From contig NC_084835.1 in the NCBI RefSeq assembly GCF_033115175.1, positions 95,477,948 to 95,541,947 on the forward strand: 64,000 nucleotides of DNA, given 5' to 3'. Source of the stretch: Lepus europaeus. Lineage: Eukaryota > Chordata > Mammalia > Lagomorpha > Leporidae. Shown piece by piece: positions 58,401-64,000 of this stretch (position 1 is its first letter; the number at the start of each line of letters is the position of its first letter). The notes beneath the pieces are model-generated. The model did not search any database. It was not told the DNA's origin and worked only from the letters and a program-made list of their open reading frames with translations. Both the position numbers and the translations under genes were made by a program.

Positions 58401-61400
58401 TCTAAACAGAAAGTACAACATATCTCTACAGCACAATGAAGTATCATTTAACATACATATACAGATATACTGAGTTACTATGTAATGTGTTTCACTTACT
58501 GCAGATTGTGGTCAAAAAAGGCTTGAGAAACATACAACTTAGTTTCAAACTATTTCAATACTATTGACCATCTCAATAGTAACATGGAAATCAGAATAAA
58601 CAACACCTCTAAACATGCAGTTTTATGAGTGATTTCTAAGCAGATATAAAGAAACAATTTTTAAATCTTGCCACGTTGCCCCTACCTTTGAAATCAGGCA
58701 GTGCCCGGTCATCAACTAGCAGCATGGGCCGGACTTGCTTCTGCTCTACCAAACTCCTGGCTGCCGTCAGAGATGTGAATATTTCATCTTCAGAGATTTC
58801 AAACTCCAATTTTCTCAACCTTTCCAATAGGTCTTGCTTGCTCTCTTTGGTCGTATTGGTCACAAACCTAACCATGACAGAAGTACCACGTAACCTGCAG
58901 AGTAAAAGCCAAAAGTCAACAGGTGGCTCCTACATTCTAGCCCCATGAAGAGCTCCTAATCTGGGAACACTTTGCCAAAGGGTAGAAAATGAAGGATAAG
59001 CCACCAAGTGTTTTTATGGTCAAAAAGCTTTTTAAAATCTACCCAGAACTGCTTGGAAATTATCTACCATCTGGGCTGATTCACCTCTAAAAGTTGCAAA
59101 GTCGAACTGAAAAAAACCTACGTCTGCCCTTTTGTAAAGGCCTTCTACACTTCAACTGCATTTTGGCACAGTTCACTGAGGAGGGAGAAACAACCCTTAG
59201 TAAGCACTGTGTTCACAGAATATGTGAGGTGAAGGCTGTCAGAGTGTCCTCTGGTGCAACCTCCCTTCCTAAAGCTGAGAAAACCGCGGCCTGCAGTTCG
59301 GGGACTTGCCCAGGTTGACACAGGAGGCAGCGGTGGGGCTGAGACGGGAATGCCAACGACCTGCGTCCTGGGCACTGCTTGATCTGCTGTACTAGGAGAA
59401 CACAGGATACCTCTGGATGTCACTAGAAACTGACAAGCCCCAATGTGTTACTGTTGGTAAACGGAAACCAGAGGGAGAGCTTAAAGAAACATTCCAACTT
59501 TGCTTTTCCCTTCAACTACTTACATGCAAGTTTGATTTGATCCCTTGATCTGCTTTTGAAACCTAAGCTGACAATAATGTATCAGAAAAAGAATACAGGA
59601 TGGTGTAGCCTTCTTAAAAATGAAAGTCAGGGCCGGAGTTGGGCAGTGGCAGGCTACGCTGCTGCCTGTGATGCTAGCTTCCCATATCTCTGTGATCCGC
59701 TTCTGACTGAGCTCCCTGCTAACAGACCTGGGAAAGCAGCAGAAGATGGCCCATGTGGGTGGGCCCCTGCCAAACAGAGCTCTGCTCTGGGTTCCAGGCT
59801 TCAGCCTGGCGCAGCCCTGACTGTTACAGCCACTTAGGCAGTGGACCAGTGGATGGAAGATCTTTCTCTAACTCTGCCTTTCAAATAAATAAATCCTTTA
59901 AAAAAAAAAAAAAGTTGTTTTCTTGATCCCACAGTATTTTACAAGATCTAAAAATAAGCTTAATTTAATGTAATTTAGAATTCTGTATTAATAACTGTTG
60001 CTTTTAATTCTGTGCCTGCCCCCAAAGCCCACAAGGCATAAAGCACTAGCCACAATTTAAAACAAATAAGCAAATAAAACAGAAGAGATTTTAAGTATTC
60101 ATCTAAAGCATGTTAATTTGTATGATTAAATGGTTTACTGTATTCATGACCACCTCTGTAACATCTGTGTAGAAGCTTTTCTGCAAAACACATTAAATTT
60201 GGTGGTTCAGCTCTCAAAAAAGGTGAGGGGATATTACTTCAACAAAACTATCATCCTAAAACTGAGTAAGTGTAAGTATGAAATAACCACATCATTTTTA
60301 ATGAGGTTTCTTTTACTAGTCCCTCATCTTCCCATAGTCTATTTGTTTCTAAAGAAACCCACACGGGCAGTGCCAGCGTAGAGATTTCCCTGGGATGGAG
60401 CTGCCAGAGCCAGGAACAGACAGTGTGGAGGCTGCTGCCCTGGTGGAACGGCCGGCTGGTAGTTCACACAGCTAGTTACAGATGTCATTGTTCATCAGAA
60501 AGAAAAAGATTTTTCCTACAGTGCAGCACACAAAGCTTGGCTTTAGTGCAGAAAAAAGCTCTGTCCTCAGGAGCAAACTGATCAACAGACATCCACCCTG
60601 TCCCTAGAAATCCTGATTCGGAGACAGACATGTCAAGGACTTAGGAGCAAAGTCCAGCTGCACAACCAATTATACACTGTCCACCACTTCTCGCTTTCCA
60701 CCAACACCCATGGGATCTGCAAGTCTGTTTTCACTTCTTGATCCCCCCAATGGAAAGTAAACTACTTGACAGAGTGAAGTTTCTCTCTCTCTCTTGTCCT
60801 AAAACCGGACACTTTGATACTTAACTAGTTGTGAGATTTCCTGAGTAACAGCATGTAATGAACATTTTAAGGTTGGAAAATGGTTAAGTCCCACCAGGCT
60901 AAGAACTGCTGATGTTGGAATCGTCTCTAAATTACTTTAGGATGCTGATGCTTAATACTGGCTATTGTTTCCTTTTTGAAAAAAAAAAAAAATTATTTAT
61001 TTGAAAGGCAGATTTAGAGAGAGAGAAGGAGAGACAGAGATCTTCCATCCTCTGGTTCACCTCCTAAATGGCTGCAATGGCCAGGGCTGTGTCAGGGTCT
61101 CCCACATGGGTCAGGGGCCAGGAACTGGGGCCATCTTCCGCTGCTTTCCCAGGTGCATTAGCAGGGATCTGGACTGGAAATGGAGTGGCCAGGACTCAAA
61201 CGGGCACCCATATGGGATGCCAGCACTGCAGGCAGAGGCTTAACCTGCTATGCCACAGCGCCAGCCCCTGGTTATTGATTTTTATCAAGACTCTCATAAG
61301 CAAACATTCACATTCAGTTCATTTTTACATGCTTTTGCTGTGTATCCCCAATTTGTACCCAGACACATGTCTGGTACATCAGAAACAGAAGGTAAATCTC

Positions 61401-61990
61401 TAACTCGGAAGCATTTAGTTCATGGAAACAATTTTAGAATTTTAAGTCCTTTAATTAAACTTCAGTTGAGTAGTTGCACACTCAATATTAGATCTTAGGT
61501 GAAGTAGGAGGGGCAGAACTAGCTTGTTTGCGTATTTTATGATTTTAGGATTCCTTTATGATTCTTCCAATGCTATTTATTTCTTATTTTAGAACCTTGA
61601 GTTTTCATTTCTGAATTTACATTACTTAGAAAAAGACAAATAGAGAAAGAGAGAGAGAGAGAGAGAACAAAAAGACTACAGAGGAAAAGGCAAAACCTAA
61701 TAAAAGCTTAGTGAACAGTGTTTGGCAGATATTACAATGCATACATCTTCAAGCTAAACCCAAGGCAGCTCCTGTATATATGGTAGGCTGGTGAAATGCC
61801 ATCTCAGGGCCATCCACTAAGCTAATGATCTGCCTTGGCAAACAGCACTTACAAACATATTTGTCAGCTGAACCTGGAGGATAGCTTGCCTTTTAAGAGC
61901 TTCCTGGGCGCCTGGCACAGCTGCATCTTCAATGTGAAGTGTGCCATTGAGATCTACCAAAACAGCTTTTAACGCACGGCGTGCTGCCAT
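32195..61990 (-). CDS. HDHD2: HDHD2, haloacid dehalogenase-like hydrolase domain-containing protein 2 (complete CDS)
   Basis: Complement join of 61890-61990, 58686-58894, 54608-54692, 42303-42519, 37055-37118 and 32195-32298. The frame is 259 codons plus TGA, the same length I recall for human HDHD2. It is a cytosolic HAD-superfamily protein with a C2-type cap, close to LHPP and NagD-like phosphatases; its substrate is not established. HAD motifs in order: motif I DLNGT (13-17, nucleophile Asp13), motif II FVTN (Thr46), motif III Lys179 in VGKPEK, motif IV IGDDCRDD (Asp204/205/208/209). The second Asp of the usual DxD motif is Asn15; family members have Asn or Ser there, so this is family-wide rather than damage. 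The remaining motif residues are intact and there is no frameshift. The introns are long and packed with SINEs. Four internal donors are GT and the first is GC. The start ATG follows an acceptor by only 10 nt, so a non-coding 5' exon lies upstream. Confidence 0.96.
32299..33327 (-). other. HDHD2: HDHD2 last intron, unique part
   Basis: GC-rich and repeat-free. The 159-codon plus frame and 154-codon minus frame overlap the last HDHD2 exon and are shadows. Confidence 0.5.
33328..33613 (+). mobile_element. CSINE
   Basis: GGGCCGGCGCTGTAGCATAGT head; tail A8 followed by G10 (33605-33614). GGCTTGG flanks. Confidence 0.93.
33899..34256 (-). mobile_element. CSINE, ctc-head, with (GA)18
   Basis: Flanks CTCTACCTGCTTTC and CTCTACTTGCTTTC differ by one base. 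The long GA run at 33953-33986 is a likely length-variable site. Confidence 0.94.
34257..35061. other. HDHD2 last intron, unique stretch
   Basis: Possibly a MIR trace near 34455-34510 (GGTGCTTGATGA). Otherwise nothing recognised. Confidence 0.4.
35062..35372 (+). mobile_element. CSINE, diverged head
   Basis: GGCACCACGGCACGGCAGGCT head; (CT)n and AATAAATAAATC tail. Confidence 0.88.
35373..36339. other. HDHD2 last intron, unique stretch
   Basis: No repeat or exon recognised; overlapping short frames only. Confidence 0.5.
36340..36626 (+). mobile_element. CSINE, diverged
   Basis: GGGGCAGGTACTATGGTGCAG head with a shortened second half of the tRNA-like region. Confidence 0.88.
37055..37118 (-). 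CDS. HDHD2: HDHD2 coding exon 5 (HAD motif IV)
   Basis: 64 nt encoding [21 protein letters not shown] plus one base. The Asp residues complete motif IV, which holds Mg2+. GGAQRAGM matches the HAD consensus better than the GGAQDVGM I recall for human. The acceptor is GTGCTGTCTAG and the donor is ACCG then GTAAGTG. Confidence 0.95.
37346..37610 (+). mobile_element. CSINE, 3'-truncated, followed by (AGAT)n
   Basis: Lies 228 bp from HDHD2 exon 5. The CT stretch and tail are replaced by CCTCCAAAAATGTAGATAG. Confidence 0.88.
37780..38072 (+). mobile_element. Older C-type SINE
   Basis: GGCACGTGCATTTGGCCTAGT and AGAGACCACTGGGATGCC head belong to an older, distinct C-type branch also seen at 46196 and 54022. 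Confidence 0.8.
38250..38560 (+). mobile_element. L1 3' end, sense orientation
   Basis: Classic L1 3' landmarks: TGGAATATTATTCAGCTGTAA, ATGCAACTGGAAGGTATCAT, TAAGCCAGACACAGAAAGACA, CGTGTTCTCCCTTATACGTGG. Confidence 0.85.
38568..38868 (-). mobile_element. CSINE
   Basis: Start of a cluster of four SINEs; ends GCCACAGCACAGGCCTC. A small central deletion follows GTACAGAGGCCC. Confidence 0.9.
38880..39240 (-). mobile_element. CSINE, left arm of an inverted pair
   Basis: Complete minus-strand copy ending CACAGCACCAGCCCC, abutting a plus-strand copy with no spacer. Confidence 0.93.
39241..39399 (+). mobile_element. CSINE 3' half, right arm of the inverted pair
   Basis: Begins mid-body at GTGAGACCCGGAAGAAGCTCC; its tail is interrupted by the next SINE and resumes at 39659 (AATAAATCTTTAAAAAAAA). 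Confidence 0.92.
39400..39658 (-). mobile_element. CSINE nested in a SINE tail, internal deletion
   Basis: Duplication AATAAATCTTT at 39389-39399 and 39659-39669. It has lost about 75 bp between TTGGTTCACCCTCC and CATGGGGTGCAGGG, compared with the copy at 26359. Confidence 0.95.
39757..40069 (-). mobile_element. CSINE
   Basis: Ends GCATCACAGCCAGGCCCC; CAGTCAGGACTGGGTCAGG body is diverged. Confidence 0.9.
40196..40535 (+). mobile_element. CSINE, ctc-head, with 16-bp duplication
   Basis: Perfect AGAATTGTTTCTATTG at 40180-40195 and 40536-40551. Preceded by a GGAAGGAAGAGAGGGAG purine tract at 40120-40160. Confidence 0.97.
40698..41005 (+). mobile_element. CSINE, diverged
   Basis: GGTGGCTGGCATGGTGGCGCA head; tail (AATC)n. 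Confidence 0.88.
41205..41340 (+). repeat. MIR-type fragment in HDHD2 intron
   Basis: GTGTAAAATGAGGAGGTTTGG and TGATCCCTTCCAGCCTGACAT are MIR3-like landmarks. Confidence 0.6.
41589..41920 (+). mobile_element. CSINE, ctc-head
   Basis: GGCCAGCGCCGCGGCTCACTA head; tail A17 then (CAA)n. CAATAATG flanks on both sides. It ends 383 bp from HDHD2 exon 4. Confidence 0.95.
42303..42519 (-). CDS. HDHD2: HDHD2 coding exon 4 (cap end, HAD motif III)
   Basis: 217 nt, 72 full codons from [17 protein letters not shown] to EEAVMIGD. It includes the substrate-loop stretch [18 protein letters not shown] and motif III Lys179 in GKPEK, and ends on the first Asp of motif IV in phase 0. The acceptor is CACCTTTCCAG and the donor is GAC then GTAAGT. 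Confidence 0.97.
42520..44420. other. HDHD2 intron 3, unique stretch
   Basis: 1.9 kb with no recognisable repeat or exon next to coding exon 4. Confidence 0.5.
44425..44660 (+). mobile_element. CSINE, 5'-truncated
   Basis: Starts at GCTGCTCTACTTCCAATCC; tail ACATAAATAAATC then (CACA)n. Confidence 0.88.
44680..45010 (+). repeat. Old L1 ORF2-derived fragment
   Basis: TGGGAAAAAATTAACTC, TTAGTTCAAAATAGATCTTAG and CTAGACTTGATCAAAATTAAG are remnants of the 3' part of L1 ORF2. No open frame. Confidence 0.6.
45022..45138. mobile_element. Short inverted-repeat transposon (MITE-like), copy A
   Basis: ATTTCAAAAACTTCATGGGAA on the left and TTTCCATGAACTTTAAAAT on the right are inverted; GTGCAAAAAATTTTGGAATTC lies inside. 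Compare 46980 and 56398. Confidence 0.6.
45139..45455 (-). mobile_element. CSINE
   Basis: Ends ACCACAATGCGGGTCCCC. One block of the body (after TCTTCTGCTGCC) is shortened. Confidence 0.9.
45728..46076 (+). mobile_element. CSINE, ctc-head, with 13-bp duplication
   Basis: AAGAATCTCCTTC at 45714-45726 and 46077-46089. Tail has become (AAAAAT)n. Confidence 0.97.
46196..46510 (+). mobile_element. Older C-type SINE
   Basis: GGATGGGCGTTTGGTCCAGCA and TTAGGCCACTGGCTAGG head; same branch as 37780. Confidence 0.8.
46980..47500. mobile_element. Short inverted-repeat transposon (MITE-like), copy B, split by a CSINE
   Basis: Left ACTTCAAAAAGTTCTTGGAAA and right TTTTCCATGAACTTTTTGAAG are inverted repeats of about 22 bp with one mismatch. 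Without the SINE (47070-47387) the element is about 200 bp, non-coding and AT-rich. Confidence 0.75.
47070..47387 (+). mobile_element. CSINE inside the MITE-like element
   Basis: Flanks AAGGTTCATGGA and AAGGTTCACAGA; 15-A tail. Confidence 0.94.
47685..48000 (-). mobile_element. Tigger/MER2-type DNA transposon remnant
   Basis: Left GTATCCACAGCTTCCACATAT with GGATTCAACCAACC; right end GGGAACCGAACCCCC...GAGGGCTGCCTGTA. These are the ends of a TcMar-Tigger element as I remember it. Confidence 0.7.
48060..48270. repeat. Old hAT-like repeat, unnamed
   Basis: GTGGGGAACAAGGTTTCTACC at the left and GGCCCACAGGCTCAACG with TTCTTCACCCC at the right look like imperfect inverted ends. Tentative. Confidence 0.35.
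48591..48929 (-). mobile_element. CSINE with (GT)n(GA)n
   Basis: Duplication GAGAGTTTCT at 48581-48590 and 48930-48939. The dinucleotide tract is at 48629-48668. Confidence 0.95.
49127..49480 (+). mobile_element. CSINE with (AAAT)n tail
   Basis: Duplication CCATTCTCAA at 49117-49126 and 49481-49490. About eleven AAAT units at 49426-49468 form a likely length-variable microsatellite. Confidence 0.96.
49587..49916 (+). mobile_element. CSINE, ctc-head
   Basis: Duplication AAGAGTCAGCGC at 49575-49586 and 49917-49928; poly-A of about 20. Confidence 0.97.
50007..50314 (+). mobile_element. CSINE
   Basis: GGGGCCGGCATTGTAGTGGGT head; diverged centre without the usual CATGGGAG block. Confidence 0.92.
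50315..51156. other. HDHD2 intron, unnamed stretch
   Basis: No repeat or exon recognised; the 104-codon minus frame at 50732-51046 has no domain. Confidence 0.4.
51157..51511 (+). mobile_element. CSINE with C14 run
   Basis: GGGGCCGATGCTATGGCATAG head; C-run at 51412-51425. Flanks AAAGGTCCCTA and AAAGGTTCCTA. Confidence 0.94.
51692..52019 (-). mobile_element. CSINE, ctc-head
   Basis: Duplication GCAATTTTTCTTTTT starts at 51677 and at 52020. CpG-rich head. Confidence 0.95.
52020..52415. other. HDHD2 intron, unnamed stretch
   Basis: AT-rich, nothing recognised. Confidence 0.4.
52416..53672 (-). mobile_element. L1 3' end, 5'-truncated
   Basis: Rabbit L1 3' UTR, flanked by AAGACTTTCT (52406-52415 and 53673-53682). 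It extends past the point where the composite element diverges. A 127-codon minus frame (53153-52770) with no known domain lies in the same stretch that other L1 tails share. Confidence 0.88.
53683..54021. other. HDHD2 intron, unnamed stretch
   Basis: Nothing recognised. Confidence 0.4.
54022..54317 (+). mobile_element. Older C-type SINE
   Basis: GGCAGGTGCTTGGTGCAGCAG head; ends 291 bp from HDHD2 exon 3. Confidence 0.78.
54608..54692 (-). CDS. HDHD2: HDHD2 coding exon 3 (cap domain)
   Basis: 85 nt encoding the end of a Gly codon, then [18 protein letters not shown] and YQVLNQAF, then two bases of Arg. The acceptor is CCATTCCCAG and the donor is CCG then GTAAGT. It is too short and phase-shifted to stand out as an open frame; I found it from the HDHD2 protein pattern. 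Confidence 0.95.
55233..55521 (-). mobile_element. CSINE
   Basis: Ends CTGTGCCACAGTGCCGGC. The central GGCCCAAG block is lost (jump at CATGTGGGCCACC). 54693-55232 shows nothing else. Confidence 0.92.
55745..56398 (-). mobile_element. L1 ORF2 3' fragment, antisense, split by a CSINE
   Basis: ATTTCTGGGTGCTCTATTATG, TCAGTACCATGCTGTTTTAAT, CTATAGCTTTGTAGTATGC and GGGATTGCATTCATTCTGTAG are antisense landmarks of the L1 ORF2 end. Confidence 0.85.
56021..56338 (-). mobile_element. CSINE inside the L1 fragment
   Basis: Flanks GTCATTGGTA (56011-56020) and GTCATTCGTA (56339-56348), one mismatch. Confidence 0.95.
56398..56465. mobile_element. MITE-like right-end fragment, copy C
   Basis: CATGAGCTTCTTGAAATGCCC matches the right inverted repeat of the elements at 45022 and 46980. 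Confidence 0.45.
56470..57300 (-). repeat. Old L1M antisense fragments
   Basis: AGGTTGTTTCCAATCTTTTGT, GTTAGCTATGGCCAAATTCTG and TTTTATATTCCCAACAGCAA belong to an old L1; a short duplication of TTTGTTATTACCCATAAG is present. 57300-57660 is AT-rich and unnamed. Confidence 0.65.
57675..57994 (+). mobile_element. CSINE, left of a head-to-head pair
   Basis: Duplication AAAACTAATGGAG at 57662-57674 and 57995-58007; complete GGGGCCGGCGCTGTGGCATAG head. Confidence 0.97.
58055..58390 (-). mobile_element. CSINE, ctc-head, right of the pair
   Basis: Duplication AAAGAAGTAATC at 58043-58054 and 58391-58402. It lies 296 bp from HDHD2 exon 2. Confidence 0.96.
58686..58894 (-). CDS. HDHD2: HDHD2 coding exon 2 (HAD motif II, start of cap)
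   Basis: 209 nt. It completes Arg34 and runs [18 protein letters not shown] to LPDFK plus one base. FVTN is HAD motif II. The acceptor is TTTTACTCTGCAG and the donor is AAAG then GTAGGG. A head-to-head pair of SINEs (57675-58390) sits a few hundred bases downstream in the intron. Confidence 0.96.
59240..59395 (-). repeat. MIR fragment in HDHD2 intron 1
   Basis: Antisense MIR pattern: AAGCTGAGAAAACCGCGGCC, GGGGACTTGCCCAGGTTGACA, GGGCTGAGACGGGAATGCC. The flanking 58895-59631 is otherwise unnamed. Confidence 0.65.
59632..59911 (+). mobile_element. CSINE, shortened
   Basis: AGGGCCGGAGTTGGGCAGTGG head; lacks part of the B-box region. Confidence 0.88.
59912..60975. other. HDHD2 intron 1, unique stretch
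   Basis: No repeat or exon recognised. Confidence 0.45.
60976..61268 (-). mobile_element. CSINE
   Basis: Ends GCCACAGCGCCAGCCCC; flanks CTGGCTATTG and CTGGTTATTG. Confidence 0.92.
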
Positions 61991-62000
61991 CCTTCATTCC
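61890..62000 (-). CDS. HDHD2: HDHD2 first coding exon (start codon, HAD motif I)
   Basis: The acceptor CTCTCTCCTAG ends at 62001, then 10 nt of 5' UTR (62000-61991), then ATG at 61990-61988. It encodes [18 protein letters not shown]... to ALK plus two bases of the next Arg codon. The nucleophile Asp13 lies in VLVDLNGT. The donor is AAAAG followed by GCAAGC, a GC donor at 61889-61888. The nearest GT (61873) would add 16 nt and break the frame with the next exon. Confidence 0.94.
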
Positions 62001-62329
62001 CTAGGAGAGAGCAAATGAAATTAAAAATACAGTTTAGGAAACAATGGACAATTAAAAACTGGTAAGCCTTCAAAAATATCATTCATATCCAGAAAGATAC
62101 TGCTTGGTGTTAAGCTGCTTCTCTTTTTGGAAAAAAAAAAAAAAAAAAAAAAAGTATGCTTTTAAAAATCCAAAATCCAAATTTTGATGCATAAAACTTA
62201 TGACACTTAATGTTTTTCTTTTAATCTTGAATTAAAATTGTAGTACGAAAAATGCTAAAAGGGATGTTACTATTTATTTTCAGATTTCTTAAAATAACTC
62301 TTTGGTGAACAATTCATTTATTTTAAATT
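62001..62329 (-). other. HDHD2: Intron upstream of the HDHD2 start exon
   Basis: Holds the pyrimidine tract and AG acceptor of the start exon and an A23 run at 62131-62153. The 5' UTR exon and promoter were not found up to 64000. Confidence 0.5.
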
Positions 62330-62625
62330 TTCACTGATTTATATATTTGAAAGGCAGAGACAGAGACATACAGAAAGAGATCTTCCACCAGCTGTTTGAC
62401 TCTCCACTTGCGCACAAGAGGCAGGGCCAGAACCTGTTAAACTCAGGAGCCTTGAACTCAACTTGGGTCTCTAATCTGGAACCTGGGCCATCACCTGCTG
62501 TTTCCTAAGGTGTACATTATCAGGAAGATGGAACCAGGAGCAGAACCAAGACTCAAACCCAGGCACTCTGAATGTAGATGAGGGTGTCCCAAAGAACATC
62601 TTAAATCTCTGCACCAAACGCCCAC
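62330..62625 (-). mobile_element. Older C-type SINE
   Basis: Diverged; AGATCTTCCACCAGCTG and CCTGGGCCATCACCTGCTG. Confidence 0.75.
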
Positions 62626-63129
62626 CTGTTTTATTTCTAAATATGAAGAGTCTGTGGATGCAGCAAAGTCTTCCTCATCTTTGCTTTTGTAGTGAAAATG
62701 TGCTAAATGCCTGTATATCCTGAAGTGGTCAAGGAGCTACCAGTACTGAGAGGTCATGCAGGAGATGTCAAATTATACAATAATAAAGGAAGGAGACTGT
62801 CTGCCTTACATTACAATGTTCAACTTTCCCTTTGCATATTTCCCTTTAAGTAATTTCTATTATGAGTTATAACATATATAAGAGTGTAAGATCAAGACAG
62901 TAAGGGGGATGGGTAAGAATGGTAGGGAAGCTAGAGATGGGCATGGGACTTCATTTTTGTTTTTTAAAATCAATCATTCAGTCATTTCTTCTATCAGTTG
63001 TTTTTATAATGTCAGACATATAAAAAAGGTATAAAGGATAATACAACCCTTTTACTCATCATTCATCTTCAGAAATAAAACATCAGAGATATAGTTAGAG
63101 CCCTCTGTACACCCTTATCCAATTCTCCT

Positions 63130-63445
63130 TCTCCCCAATTTGAGTAAGAGAGAGAGAAGAGAGCGGTGAACAGAATGTGGGTCAAGCACACGTCTATCCA
63201 CTGGTTCATTCTCCAAATGACTGAAATGGCCAAGGGCCCAAGACCAGGAGCCGGGAACACAATGCAGGTATCCAATGTGGGTGGCAAGGATTCAATTACT
63301 TGAGCCAACACCTGCTGCCTCTCACAGCCTACATTAGCAGGAAGCTGGACTCGAGAGCCAAAGCCAGGATCGAACTCAGACACTGATACAGGATGTGGGC
63401 ATCCCAACCAGCAGCTTAACTGCTAGGTCAAATACCTGTCCCCCT
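63130..63445 (-). mobile_element. Older C-type SINE
   Basis: CATCCACTGGTTCATTCTCC-like start, ends TCAAATACCTGTCCCCC. 62626-63129 and 63446-63820 show only old AT-rich L1-like DNA. Confidence 0.75.
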
Positions 63446-63819
63446 TCTCCTTTTGACATATTCAGTGTTATATCGATGGGACTGTGTATATAGGTCAACT
63501 TGTTGTATTACTCCACACGATATGTGTGACATGAATCTGTTAAATCAGGCAGTTGTGTTTATTTCTGCATTCCTGTATGGTATTCTGGTATATAAATACA
63601 TAAGAATTTATCTGTTCTCCTAATCATGAACATTCAGGTAGCTTTACAGAGTCCATGGTAACAGAGTGCTTCTGAAACATCCTTATACATGTCAGGGCAG
63701 GGGTGGGCAGGGGTGAGAGCCTCTCTCTGGGGTCTTGCAGGGTCTGTGCAGGTGTACACATCTCTCATCCTTGCAGGATACTGTTAAGTTGCCCCATCCA
63801 TTTGTTACCCCACCCCCCG

Positions 63820-63880
63820 GCAATGTTTAGTGAGCACTTACTATGTGCCAGGCCCTGAGGAAACGGCAGAGGGAAAAGGG
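63820..63880. repeat. L2/MIR-class fragment
   Basis: TAGTGAGCACTTACTATGTGCCAGG is a common landmark of ancient L2/MIR-class repeats. Confidence 0.5.
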
Positions 63881-64000
63881 TCAAAGCCCCTGGGAGGAGC
63901 CTGGGAGACAGAAACAGGCCATTCCCACCACCTGCGGAGAACTGTGGGCAGACCTTCCGGGGCGGCAATGGCATCTTGCTTTTGGACAGATGGTGAGTGG

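Noticed and set aside
6725-63445. tRNA genes suggested by A/B boxes
   Set aside because: The boxes belong to tRNA-derived SINE heads; none folds as a full tRNA with an acceptor stem by eye.
63446-64000. HDHD2 promoter or IER3IP1 gene
   Set aside because: No CpG island, no first exon and no IER3IP1 coding sequence seen before the window ends.

Overview
This window is mammalian nuclear DNA, almost certainly from a leporid, most likely European rabbit. About 56 pieces of the lagomorph C-repeat (CSINE, tRNA-derived SINE) cover roughly a quarter of it by eye, and L1 copies with rabbit-type 3' ends are present. Genes are split into short exons with GT-AG or GC-AG borders; there are no operons, bacterial promoters or CRISPR arrays. 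Most long reading frames are chance frames inside SINEs or unique non-coding DNA.

Two protein-coding genes are supported, arranged tail to tail. (1) KATNAL2 (katanin p60 ATPase-like 2) on the + strand: only its last three coding exons lie here (24547-26081). The ATPase core exons lie upstream of the window, and I found none in 1-24546. (2) HDHD2 (HAD-like hydrolase) on the - strand: all six coding exons are present (61990 down to 32195), joining to a 259-residue frame with no stop or frameshift. Its 5' UTR exon and promoter are probably beyond 64000. The gene order KATNAL2 then HDHD2, convergent, matches the human chromosome 18q21 neighbourhood as I remember it.

Layout: 1-6440 is an ancient L1 into which a 5.1-kb composite retroelement has inserted. 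6441-24546 is gene-free and dense in SINEs and L1 tails. 24547-26081 is the KATNAL2 3' end. 26082-32194 is the gap between the two genes plus the HDHD2 3' UTR. 32195-62000 is HDHD2, with introns packed with SINEs. 62001-64000 is the 5' flank or first intron of HDHD2.

The most unusual object is the composite element at 965-6071. It has a perfect 16-bp target duplication, an L1-type 5' end with a YY1-like site, and an intact L1 ORF1 of 353 codons. It has no ORF2. Between ORF1 and an ordinary rabbit L1 3' tail it carries foreign sequence that, read in the element's sense, resembles a decayed class-I endogenous-retrovirus nucleocapsid/protease region. A related ERV segment occurs at 22336-23475 with its own perfect 15-bp duplication. 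The other notable point is that two of the seven visible splice donors are GC rather than GT, one in each gene. I see no prokaryote-like defence, toxin or other novel protein system.
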